64,000 nt of DNA, taken from NCBI RefSeq assembly GCF_030816915.1, contig NZ_JAUSYN010000002.1, positions 4,043,501 to 4,107,500 of the forward strand. The letters run 5' to 3'. Position numbers and translations under genes: made by a program. Position 1 is the first letter of the stretch. Each line of letters begins with the position of its first letter. This document shows, piece by piece, positions 56,181 to 64,000 of the stretch. The stretch comes from Streptomyces sp. B3I8 (GTDB lineage: Bacteria; Actinomycetota; Actinomycetes; Streptomycetales; Streptomycetaceae). Under the pieces are notes generated by a model that ran no database searches, was not told the DNA's origin, and was given only the letters and a program-made list of their open reading frames with translations.

Positions 56181-57035
56181 TCAGCCCTTGAGCGCCACCG
56201 CGATCGCGTCGGCCAGCGGCGTGGTCGGGCGACCGGCCAGGCGGGACAGGTCGCCGGTCGTGATCTCCAGCTCGCCGTTGGCGATGGCGACGTCCACCCC
56301 CGCGAACATCGCGGCGGCCGGCTCGGGGAGCCCGGCGCCGGTCAGGATGCCCGTGTACTCCTCGGCGGAGACGGCGGTGTAGCCGATCTCCCTGCCGGTC
56401 TGCCGGCTCACCTCGGCCGCGAACTCGGCGAAGCCCCACGCCTCGTCGCCGCCCAGCTCGTAGGTCTTGTTCTCGTGGCCCTCGCCGGTCAGCACCGCCA
56501 CCGCGGCGGCCGCGTAGTCCGCGCGCGCGGCGGAGGAGAGCCGGCCCTCGCCCGCGGCGTGGACCACCGCGCCGTGCTCGAGCACGGGGGCGAGCTGCTC
56601 GGTGTAGTTCTCGTGGTACCAGCCGTTGCGCAGCAGCACGTACGGCACCCCGGAGGTCAGCAGCACCTGCTCGGTGGCCCGGTGGTCGTCGGCGAGCGAG
56701 GCCTTCAGGGTCACCGGGGCGCTGGTGTAGGCGAGCAGGGCGACCCCGGCGGCGCGGGCGGCCTCGATGACGACCGTGTGCTGCTGGACCCGGCCCTTGG
56801 CGAACTCGTTGCCGGAGATCAGCAGCACCTTGTCGCCGGCCGAGAACAGGCCGTCGAAGGTCTCGGGCGCGTTGTAGTCGGCGACGGCGAGCCGCACGCC
56901 GCGCGCGGCGAGGTCGGCGGCCCGTGACTCGTCGCGCACGACGGCGGTGATCTGGTCGGCCGGAACCTTCTCCAGCAGCTGCTCCACGACGTGCCGGCCG
57001 AGGTGTCCGGTGGCTCCGGTGACGACGATGCTCAT
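56181..57035 (-). CDS. NmrA-like NAD(P)-binding quinone oxidoreductase
   Basis: A 284-residue Rossmann-fold protein of the NmrA/atypical SDR family, close to QorB/YtfG. It begins MSIVVTGATGHLGRHVVEQL (NAD(P) motif GATGHLG) and contains GVALLAYTSAP, PYVLLRNGWYHENYTEQL and YELGGDEAWGFAEFA. It probably reduces quinones with NADPH. ATG 57035 follows AGGAG by 11 bases; an in-frame GTG at 57047 is less well placed. It is divergent from the HxlR regulator across 123 bp carrying an inverted repeat, a common redox or electrophile-responsive pairing. Confidence 0.9.
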   Translation of the reverse strand: MSIVVTGATGHLGRHVVEQLLEKVPADQITAVVRDESRAADLAARGVRLAVADYNAPETFDGLFSAGDKVLLISGNEFAKGRVQQHTVVIEAARAAGVALLAYTSAPVTLKASLADDHRATEQVLLTSGVPYVLLRNGWYHENYTEQLAPVLEHGAVVHAAGEGRLSSAARADYAAAAVAVLTGEGHENKTYELGGDEAWGFAEFAAEVSRQTGREIGYTAVSAEEYTGILTGAGLPEPAAAMFAGVDVAIANGELEITTGDLSRLAGRPTTPLADAIAVALKG

Positions 57036-57110
57036 GGTGAGGTGCACTCCTGAGGGGTGGGCGGTGGTTCGCTGACATCACTCACCCTAGGAGCTGCACT
57101 AACCAAAGCA

Positions 57111-57137
57111 CAGTACCCACTTTGAAGTAAGGTACTG
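57111..57137. promoter_or_regulatory. Inverted repeat, candidate HxlR operator
   Basis: CAGTACC (57111-57117) and GGTACTG (57131-57137) are perfect 7-bp arms around 13 bp containing ACTTTGAAGT. The repeat overlaps the likely HxlR -35 (TTGAAG, 57122-57127) and abuts the NmrA-gene promoter region. Confidence 0.6.
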
Positions 57138-57152
57138 ATGTCGGGTTAGGGT
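57122..57152 (+). promoter_or_regulatory. Promoter of the HxlR gene (leaderless)
   Basis: TTGAAG (57122-57127) and TAGGGT (57147-57152) are 19 bp apart; the ATG at 57159 begins six bases after the -10. Confidence 0.5.
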
Positions 57153-57158
57153 TCTGCA

Positions 57159-57644
57159 ATGACCCCGAGCAAGGTGGACGGCGCGGGCGAGGCGATGTGT
57201 CCCCACCGCCTCGTCCTCGAACACGTGACCAGTCGCTGGGCCGTCCTCGTCCTCAGCACACTGCTGAACCGCCCCTACCGATTCGGCGAGCTGCGCCGCG
57301 AGGTCAACGGGGTCGGTGGCCGTGCCGTCAGCGAGAAGATGCTCGCGCAGACCCTGCAGACCCTGGAACGCGACGGCCTCGTGCACCGGGACGCCAAGCC
57401 GGTGATACCGCCCCGCGTCGACTACTGGCTGACGGATCTGGGCCGCGAGGCGGCGGAACAGGTGCGCGCGCTCGCCCTCTGGGCCGACCGGCGCATGGAC
57501 GACGTACAACGCGCCCGCGCCACGTACGACGAGACGCGCGCCGCCCACGACAAGGCGCGCGACGAGCCGCCCGCCGCCCCCGGCACGACCCGCGCCGCGC
57601 GCGACGAAGCCCGGTCCGCGGCGTCCGCGGTCCGGGCTTCGTGA
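57159..57644 (+). CDS. HxlR-family transcriptional regulator
   Basis: A 161-residue winged-helix regulator. MCPHRLVLEHVTSRWAVLVLSTL provides the N-terminal Cys (near residue 14) used as a redox or electrophile sensor in many HxlR proteins. RFGELRREVNGVGGRAVSEKMLAQTLQTLERDGLVHR is the recognition domain, near 40-80. After residue 115 there is an Arg/Ala/Asp-rich tail with repeats (ARATYDETRAAHDKARDE), not part of the fold. ATG 57159 lies six bases after a -10 hexamer. It likely represses itself and the divergent NmrA-like gene through the repeat at 57111-57137. Confidence 0.9.
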   Translation: MTPSKVDGAGEAMCPHRLVLEHVTSRWAVLVLSTLLNRPYRFGELRREVNGVGGRAVSEKMLAQTLQTLERDGLVHRDAKPVIPPRVDYWLTDLGREAAEQVRALALWADRRMDDVQRARATYDETRAAHDKARDEPPAAPGTTRAARDEARSAASAVRAS

Positions 57645-57678
57645 GGACGCCGGTGTCCCGAGCGGGCCGGCGGTCGGC

Positions 57679-58807
<1,129 letters not shown>

Positions 58808-58815
<8 letters not shown>

Positions 58816-60748
58816 CGATGGCCTCCTTCAGAGCCGTGGCGAGCTGTTCGGCCTTGAACGGCATGCCGTTGACCTGGTTGTACGAGTGCGCGTCCACGAG
58901 GTACTTGGCCCGGATCAGGGTGGCGAGCTGGCCGAGGTTCATCTCGGGGATCACGACCTTGTCGTAGGAGCCGAGCACCGTGCCCAGGTTCTTCGGGAAG
59001 GGGTTGAGGTGGCGCAGGTGGGCCTGGGCGATGTCCTCGCCGGCCGTGCGCAGCCGCCGTACGGCCGCCGTGATCGGCCCGTACGTCGAGCCCCATCCCA
59101 GGACCAGGGTGCGGGCGGCGCCGCCCGGGTCGTCCACCTCCAGGTCGGCGACGTCGATGCCGTCGATCTTGGCCTGCCGGGTGCGGACCATGAAGTCGTG
59201 GTTGGCGGGGTCGTAGGAGATGTTGCCGGTGCCGTCCTGCTTCTCGATGCCGCCGATGCGGTGTTCCAGGCCGGGTGTGCCGGGGACGGCCCAGGGGCGG
59301 GCGAGGGTCTGCGCATCGCGCTTGTAGGGCCAGAACGTCTCGGTGCCGTCGTCCAGGGTGTGGTTGGGGCCCTGCGCGAACCGCACCCGCAGGTCGGGCA
59401 GTTCGTCGGGCTCCGGGATCCGCCACGGCTCGGAGCCGTTGGCGAGGTAGCCGTCGGAGAGCAGGAAGACCGGGGTGCGGTAGGTCAGCGCGATGCGCGC
59501 CGCTTCCAGGGCCGCCTCGAAGCAGTCCGCGGGGGTGCGCGGGGCGACGACGGGGACGGGTGCCTCGCCGTTGCGGCCGTACATCGCCTGCAGCAGGTCC
59601 GCCTGCTCGGTCTTGGTGGGCAGACCGGTCGAGGGGCCGCCGCGCTGGATGTCGACGATCAGCAGCGGCAGCTCCAGGGAGACGGCGAGCCCGATCGTCT
59701 CCGACTTCAGTGCCACGCCGGGCCCGGAGGTCGTGGTCACGGCGAGCGAACCGCCGAACGCCGCGCCCAGCGCCGCGCCGATGCCCGCGATCTCGTCCTC
59801 CGCCTGGAAGGTCCGCACGCCGAAGTTCTTGTGCTTGCTGAGCTCGTGCAGGATGTCGGAGGCCGGGGTGATCGGGTACGAGCCCAGGTACAGCGGCAGC
59901 TCCGCCTGACGCGAGGCGGCCACCAGACCGTAGGACAGCGCGAGGTTGCCGGAGATGTTGCGGTAGGTGCCGGTGGGGAACGCGGTGACGGCCGGGGCGA
60001 CCTCGTAGGAGACCGCGAAGTCCTCCGTCGTCTCGCCGAAGTTCCAGCCCGCGCGGAACGCGGCGATGTTCGCCGCCGCGATGTCCGGCTTCTTGGCGAA
60101 CTTCGTCCGCAGGAACTTCTCCGTGCCCTCGGTCGGCCGGTGGTACATCCACGACAGCAGACCCAGCGCGAACATGTTCTTGCTGCGCTCGGCCTCCTTG
60201 CGGCTCAGTGCGAACTCCTTGAGCGCCTCCACGGTGAGCGTGGTCAGCGGCACCGGGTGGATCTGGTAGCCGTCCAGCGAACCGTCCTCCAGCGGCGAGA
60301 CGGCGTAGCCGACCTTCTGCATGGCGCGCTTGGTGAACTCGTCCGTGTTGACGATGATCTCCGCGCCGCGCGGCAGGTCCCCCACGTTCGCCTTCAGTGC
60401 CGCCGGGTTCATCGCCACCAGAACGTTCGGCGCGTCCCCCGGGGTGAGGATGTCGTGATCGGCGAAGTGCAACTGGAACGAGGAGACACCCGGCAGGGTC
60501 CCCGCGGGGGCGCGGATCTCGGCGGGGAAGTTCGGCAGGGTCGACAGATCGTTGCCGAACGAGGCGGTCTCGGAGGTGAAGCGGTCCCCGGTGAGCTGCA
60601 TACCGTCACCGGAGTCGCCCGCGAACCGGATGATCACCCGGTCGAGCCGACGGACGTCCTTGCTGCCCGCCGGTTTGCGCTGTCCTCCCACGAGGGCCCC
60701 GTCGGCCCCGTCGGCCTGTTCCGTTGTGCTGCTGACCTTGCTGGTCAC
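58808..60748 (-). CDS. korA: 2-oxoglutarate:ferredoxin oxidoreductase subunit alpha (fused gamma-alpha)
   Basis: A 646-residue subunit joining the gamma domain (residues about 35-220: RFAGDSGDGMQLTG, FPAEIRAPAGTLPGVSSFQL) to the pyrimidine-binding alpha domain (GSYPITPASDILHELSKHK, FQAEDEIAGIGAALGAAFGG, TSGPGVALKSETIGLAVSLE). This is the two-subunit Kor architecture of actinobacteria. GTG 60748 follows GGGAGG with nine-base spacing. With korB it forms a two-gene operon. The upstream 216 bp contain a palindrome TGACAGATTGTCA (60932-60944) of unknown role and no clear promoter. Confidence 0.96.
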
Positions 60749-60964
60749 TGAACTGGACCTCCCTCGAGGCGGCCGGCCGGGAGCGGTCGTCCCGCCGACC
60801 ATTCCGGCACAACCCTACGTCGGTAAGGGTCGCCTTCCCTCGGCCGTTCGCATGATGGACGTGGAAATGAGACCGCTCGGCCGTGCGTGCGGCAGCCCTG
60901 CCGAGCCCTGCCGAACCGGGCCGGACCTTGCTGACAGATTGTCAACGAGGGCCGCCCGGGCAGT

Positions 60965-61636
60965 CTAGGAATTCAGATACGTGAGCACAGCCAGTACGCG
61001 ACGGTGATCCCCGTCACTCGGGGACAGACCCAGCTTGAGGAAGATGTTGCTGACGTGCTTCTCGACCGCGCCGTCGCTCACCACGAGCTGCCGCGCGACC
61101 GCGGAGTTGGTCCGCCCCTCCGCCATCAGCCCCAGCACCTCGCGCTCCCTCGGCGTGAGCCCCGCCAGCACGTCCTGCTTGCGGCTGCGGCCCAGGAGCT
61201 GCGCGACCACCTCGGGGTCCAGGGCCGTGCCGCCCCGCGCCACCCGGACCACGGCGTCCACGAACTCGCGGACCTCCGCGACGCGGTCCTTGAGCAGATA
61301 GCCGACACCGCGACTGGAGGCGGCCAGCAGTTCGGTCGCGTACCGCTCCTCGACGTACTGCGACAGTACGAGGACGCCGAGCCCGGGATGGGTGCGCCGC
61401 AGTTCGACGGCGGCCCGCACACCCTCGTCCGTGTGGGTGGGCGGCATCCGGACGTCCGCGACGACGACGTCCGGGAGGGCGCCCTCGGCGGAGAGCTCGG
61501 TGATCGTCTTGATCAGCGCCTCACCGTCGCCGACCCCGGCGACGACGTCGTGCCCCCGGTCGGTGAGGAGGCGGGTCAGGCCCTCTCTCAACAGCACGGA
61601 ATCCTCGGCGATGACCACCCGCACCCTGTCCTCCAC
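60965..61636 (-). CDS. LuxR/NarL-family response regulator
   Basis: A 223-residue two-component regulator. The receiver domain has the acidic pair in [14 protein letters not shown], the phosphoacceptor Asp near residue 61 in [10 protein letters not shown], and Lys in YLLKDRV near 117. The C-terminal LuxR HTH is [22 protein letters not shown] near 158-180 with [15 protein letters not shown] 61636 has GGGGGAA seven to eight bases upstream. The cognate kinase is most likely the adjacent histidine kinase at 61933-63306, transcribed on the same strand and separated by 296 bp. Confidence 0.93.
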   Translation of the reverse strand: MEDRVRVVIAEDSVLLREGLTRLLTDRGHDVVAGVGDGEALIKTITELSAEGALPDVVVADVRMPPTHTDEGVRAAVELRRTHPGLGVLVLSQYVEERYATELLAASSRGVGYLLKDRVAEVREFVDAVVRVARGGTALDPEVVAQLLGRSRKQDVLAGLTPREREVLGLMAEGRTNSAVARQLVVSDGAVEKHVSNIFLKLGLSPSDGDHRRVLAVLTYLNS

Positions 61637-61932
61637 GGTGACGTTCCCCCCTGCGATACATGTGCGCTCCGCGCGCGACGACGCCACAAGCATCGCAGGG
61701 GCCGACGGCGTACGGGGGGTGATGGGGGCGCGGAGGCGACAGGGGCGCGGGGAATCGCGCGGAACGGGGCGGAGCCCCGTGCCGGGGTCGAAGGGGCGGA
61801 GCCCCTTGAGGACGGGAAGGGCAGGGGCGGCGGGGGCGAGGAGAGCCGGCCCCGCGGGGGCGGACACGAGCCGGCCCCACGGGAGGGGCCGGCCCCACGG
61901 GGCGAGAAGGGCGGGCCCCCGGAGAGGAACCG
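61637..61932. other. Repeat-rich gap between response regulator and kinase
   Basis: No gene is seen. The stretch holds the second copy of an interspersed repeat (61741-61762), two GGGGCGGAGCCCC palindromes (near 61766 and 61793), and inverted GGCCGGCCCC-type sequences near 61850-61900 that could end the kinase transcript. Confidence 0.5.
61741..61762. repeat. Streptomyces interspersed intergenic repeat, copy 2
   Basis: This shares 21 of 22 bases with the core at 35117-35138 and is followed by paired GGGGCGGAGCCCC palindromes. Confidence 0.5.
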
Positions 61933-63306
61933 TCACGCCCGCCAGGGCAGCTCCGCCGTGACCCGCGTGGGCCCGCCCGCGGGGGAGTCGACCACCAGGA
62001 TCCCGTCCACCGCGTCCAGCCGCTCCGCCAGCCCCGCGAGCCCGGACCCCGCCCCCACGTCGGCCCCGCCCACCCCGTCGTCCTCCACCTGCAGCATCAG
62101 CCGGTCCTCGGCCCGCCACACGTCCACGACCCCCCGCCCGGCCCCGCTGTGCTTGCTGACGTTCTGCAGCAGCTCGCACACCGTGAAGTAGGCGATCCCC
62201 TCGATCGCCGGCGCCGGCCGCGCGGACAGGTCCACCTCCACGTGCACCGGCACCGTGCAGCGCGTGGCGACCGAGGAGAGCGCCGCGTCGAGGCCCCGGT
62301 CGGTGAGGACCGCGGGGTGGATGCCGCGCGCCAGGTCCCGCAGCTCCTGCAGCGCCGTCTTCACCTCGCCGTGCGCCTCCTCCACCATGCGCGCCGCCGC
62401 CTGCGGATCCTCGGTGACCTTCTCCTTCGCCAGCCCCAGGTCCATCGCCAGCGCCACCAGCCGGGCCTGGGCCCCGTCGTGCAGATCGCGCTCGATGCGC
62501 CGCAGATCCGCCGCCGCCGTGTCGACCACGACCCCCCGGTCCGACTCCAGCTCCACCACGCGCGCCGACAGCCGCGACGGCCCCAGCAGCCCGTGCACCA
62601 GCACCCGGTCCACGGTGGTCAGCCCGCGCACGATCCACGGCGTGGCCATCGTGAACAGCAGGCCCACCAGCGCGGTCATGGTGATCTCGAACGGGTTGTC
62701 GAGGTAGATGCGGTGGGCCTCGTCGCCGTACAGCTGGATGCCGCCCTGGCCGGCCCACACGGGGAAGACCCAGAACCACAGCGGATACGTGAGCATCGCC
62801 CAGCCGTACGCCCAGAAACTCACCGCGACGGCGAATGCGAACACCGCCCACGGCAGGTGCAGCAGCGCGTACAGCAGGTGCCGCCACGACGAGCCGCTGC
62901 GGAACACCGCCCCCGTCCAGGCCAGCACCCCCCGCTCCCGGGGCCGCAGGGGCTCCGGCTCGGCGACGTCCAGCCCCAGCAGGCCGCGCGCCCTCGCCCG
63001 CTCCAGCGTGCCGAAGCCGCGGCAGGCCACGAGCGTCGCCGCGAGCAGCGGGATGCCGACGAAGGTGACCAGCAGGCCCGCCCCGAGCGACAGCATCGTC
63101 ACGGCCAGCGTGAACATGAGGATGCTGAGCGGGAGGCTGAGCATCAGATACGAGAACTCGCGCCAGCTCCGCCCCTCGAACGGCGCCCGCAACCCGGCCG
63201 GCAACCGGTGCCGGCGCGCCCGCTCCTCGGGGCCGTACCCGTACCCGGGCACCTGGTCGACCTGGTCGTACTCCCGCGCGTATCCCTGCCCGTACTGCGT
63301 GGCCAT
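61933..63306 (-). CDS. Sensor histidine kinase (NarL-partner type)
   Basis: A 457-residue membrane kinase. A soluble Tyr/Gly-rich N-terminus (1-35) is followed by four hydrophobic segments (about 50-100 and 140-235) in a putative sensor domain. Then comes the HisKA_3 dimerisation helix, with the phosphoacceptor His near residue 276 in [23 protein letters not shown], and a HATPase domain ([33 protein letters not shown]). This type phosphorylates LuxR-class regulators, probably the one at 60965-61636. ATG 63306 begins MATQYGQGY; the SD is weak. The C-terminal half is nearly the same at DNA level as the next kinase gene. Confidence 0.93.
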   Translation of the reverse strand: MATQYGQGYAREYDQVDQVPGYGYGPEERARRHRLPAGLRAPFEGRSWREFSYLMLSLPLSILMFTLAVTMLSLGAGLLVTFVGIPLLAATLVACRGFGTLERARARGLLGLDVAEPEPLRPRERGVLAWTGAVFRSGSSWRHLLYALLHLPWAVFAFAVAVSFWAYGWAMLTYPLWFWVFPVWAGQGGIQLYGDEAHRIYLDNPFEITMTALVGLLFTMATPWIVRGLTTVDRVLVHGLLGPSRLSARVVELESDRGVVVDTAAADLRRIERDLHDGAQARLVALAMDLGLAKEKVTEDPQAAARMVEEAHGEVKTALQELRDLARGIHPAVLTDRGLDAALSSVATRCTVPVHVEVDLSARPAPAIEGIAYFTVCELLQNVSKHSGAGRGVVDVWRAEDRLMLQVEDDGVGGADVGAGSGLAGLAERLDAVDGILVVDSPAGGPTRVTAELPWRA

Positions 63307-63484
63307 CGCCGCCGTCCGTTCGTGTCGTCGTCTCGTGTCGCCGTCGCTCCGTCGCTGTGCACAAGCCTCCGCGTCCAGGGCCCCTACGGCCATGGAGCGG
63401 GTCGGCGTCCCGGTGCGGGGGTTTTCCCCACCCTCGGGGACCGTCCGGGCGAGGGAGGGCCGGGGAGCCGGGGCGGGGCGGGGG

Positions 63485-64000
63485 CTACTTCCGTCCCGTC
63501 CCGGGCCCCCGGAGCGACCGGTCCCGGCGGCCGTCCCGGCGGCCGTCGCGGTCCCACCACGGCAGCTCGGCCGTGATCGTCGTGGGGCCGCCTTCCGGCG
63601 AGTCGATGACGAACAGGCCGTCGACCGCGTCGAGCCGGTCCGCGAGGCCCGCCATGCCCGTGCCGCCGTCCAGCCGGGCCCCGCCCCGGCCGTCATCCCA
63701 CACCTGGATCAGCAGCCGCCCCTCGGACCGCCACACGTCGACGGCCGCCGACCGCGCCCCGCTGTGCTTGCTGATGTTCTGCAACAGCTCGGAGACGGTG
63801 AAGTAGGCGATGCCCTCGATCGCGGCGGCCGGCCGGGCCGGGAGCTCGACGGTGACCTTCACGGGCACCGTGCAGCGCGTGGCGACCGAGGAGAGCGCCG
63901 CGTCGAGGCCCCGGTCGGTGAGGACCGCGGGGTGGATGCCGCGCGCCAGGTCCCGCAGCTCCTGGAGGGCGAGCTTCACCTCGCCGTGCGCCTCGTCGAC
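63485..64000 (-). CDS. Second sensor histidine kinase, C-terminal part (cut by window edge)
   Basis: The last 171 codons of a kinase paralogous to the one just downstream. Visible parts are [43 protein letters not shown], the N-box ELLQNISKHSGA, and the G-box VWDDGRGGARLDGGTGMAGL, ending in an Arg/Asp-rich tail. The phosphoacceptor His and sensor domain are outside the window. A 101-bp block (63864-63964) is identical to 62249-62349 in the neighbouring kinase, indicating recent duplication or gene conversion. The intergenic 63307-63484 holds the promoter of the first kinase but no recognisable motif. Confidence 0.92.
   Translation of the reverse strand, partial: VDEAHGEVKLALQELRDLARGIHPAVLTDRGLDAALSSVATRCTVPVKVTVELPARPAAAIEGIAYFTVSELLQNISKHSGARSAAVDVWRSEGRLLIQVWDDGRGGARLDGGTGMAGLADRLDAVDGLFVIDSPEGGPTTITAELPWWDRDGRRDGRRDRSLRGPGTGRK

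Noticed and set aside
60932..60945. TTGACA on the minus strand as a korA promoter
   Set aside because: No -10 hexamer at 16-19 bp; the palindrome TGACAGATTGTCA is noted in the korA entry but not assigned.

Overview
The window looks like a chromosomal segment of a Streptomyces species. It has very high G+C with almost all third codon positions G or C, many GTG starts, and ATGA/GTGA stop-start overlaps. The gene content and order (futalosine menaquinone genes, cold-shock gene, geranylgeranyl-reductase gene, nuoA-N, recQ, polyprenyl diphosphate synthase, korAB) match, from memory, the core region of Streptomyces chromosomes. No rRNA, tRNA, insertion sequence, prophage or CRISPR array was seen.

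Layout. 1-2.9 kb: the 3' end of mqnE, a GNAT acetyltransferase, a DUF4229 membrane protein, and a TetR regulator converging on a MaoC-type hydratase. 3.3-5.4 kb: a long-chain acyl-CoA synthetase. 5.5-5.7 kb: a cold-shock protein with a long leader. 6.1-9.6 kb: mqnA, a prepilin peptidase, mqnC and a shrunken amidohydrolase. 9.6-11.4 kb: a secreted GH18-like protein and a disrupted small gene. 11.4-14 kb: menG, a PASTA protein and a menJ-like prenyl reductase. 14.2-15.1 kb: a secreted NlpC/P60 hydrolase, divergent from the complete nuoA-N operon (15.9-32.2 kb). 32.3-35 kb: a Uma2-type nuclease and recQ. 35.2-42.5 kb: an accessory minus-strand operon described below. 42.6-47.3 kb: fumarylacetoacetase, a HAD phosphatase, a lytic transglycosylase behind a c-di-AMP riboswitch, and a polyprenyl diphosphate synthase. 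47.6-51 kb: a LolA-like envelope protein with an ABC-2 exporter. 51-57.6 kb: three divergent regulator/target or partner pairs and a RarD-type transporter. 57.7-60.7 kb: korB-korA. 61-64 kb: a response regulator and two tandem paralogous histidine kinases, the second cut by the window edge.

How the genes fit together. Menaquinone enzymes (mqnE, mqnA, mqnC, menG, a menJ-like reductase, a trans-polyprenyl diphosphate synthase) surround complex I, which reduces menaquinone. KorAB supplies low-potential electrons from 2-oxoglutarate. A near-consensus Rex operator just downstream of the likely nuo -10 element ties complex I expression to NADH/NAD+. The cell-wall hydrolase on the other side of that intergenic region has a Crp-type site placed for activation, and the second cell-wall enzyme (45.5 kb) has a c-di-AMP riboswitch, so two second messengers probably govern muralytic enzymes here.

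The least familiar system is the 35.2-42.5 kb operon: a GntR/UTRA regulator, an AprB-like two-cluster ferredoxin, a TauT/NitT-type ABC importer whose binding protein carries a NosL-like C-terminal domain, and an AprA/fumarate-reductase-like flavoprotein fused to a long HEAT-repeat tail. Together they look like an uptake-plus-reduction or oxidation module for an unidentified small anion or organosulfur compound. All assignments come from reading the sequence and remembered family features; no database search was run.
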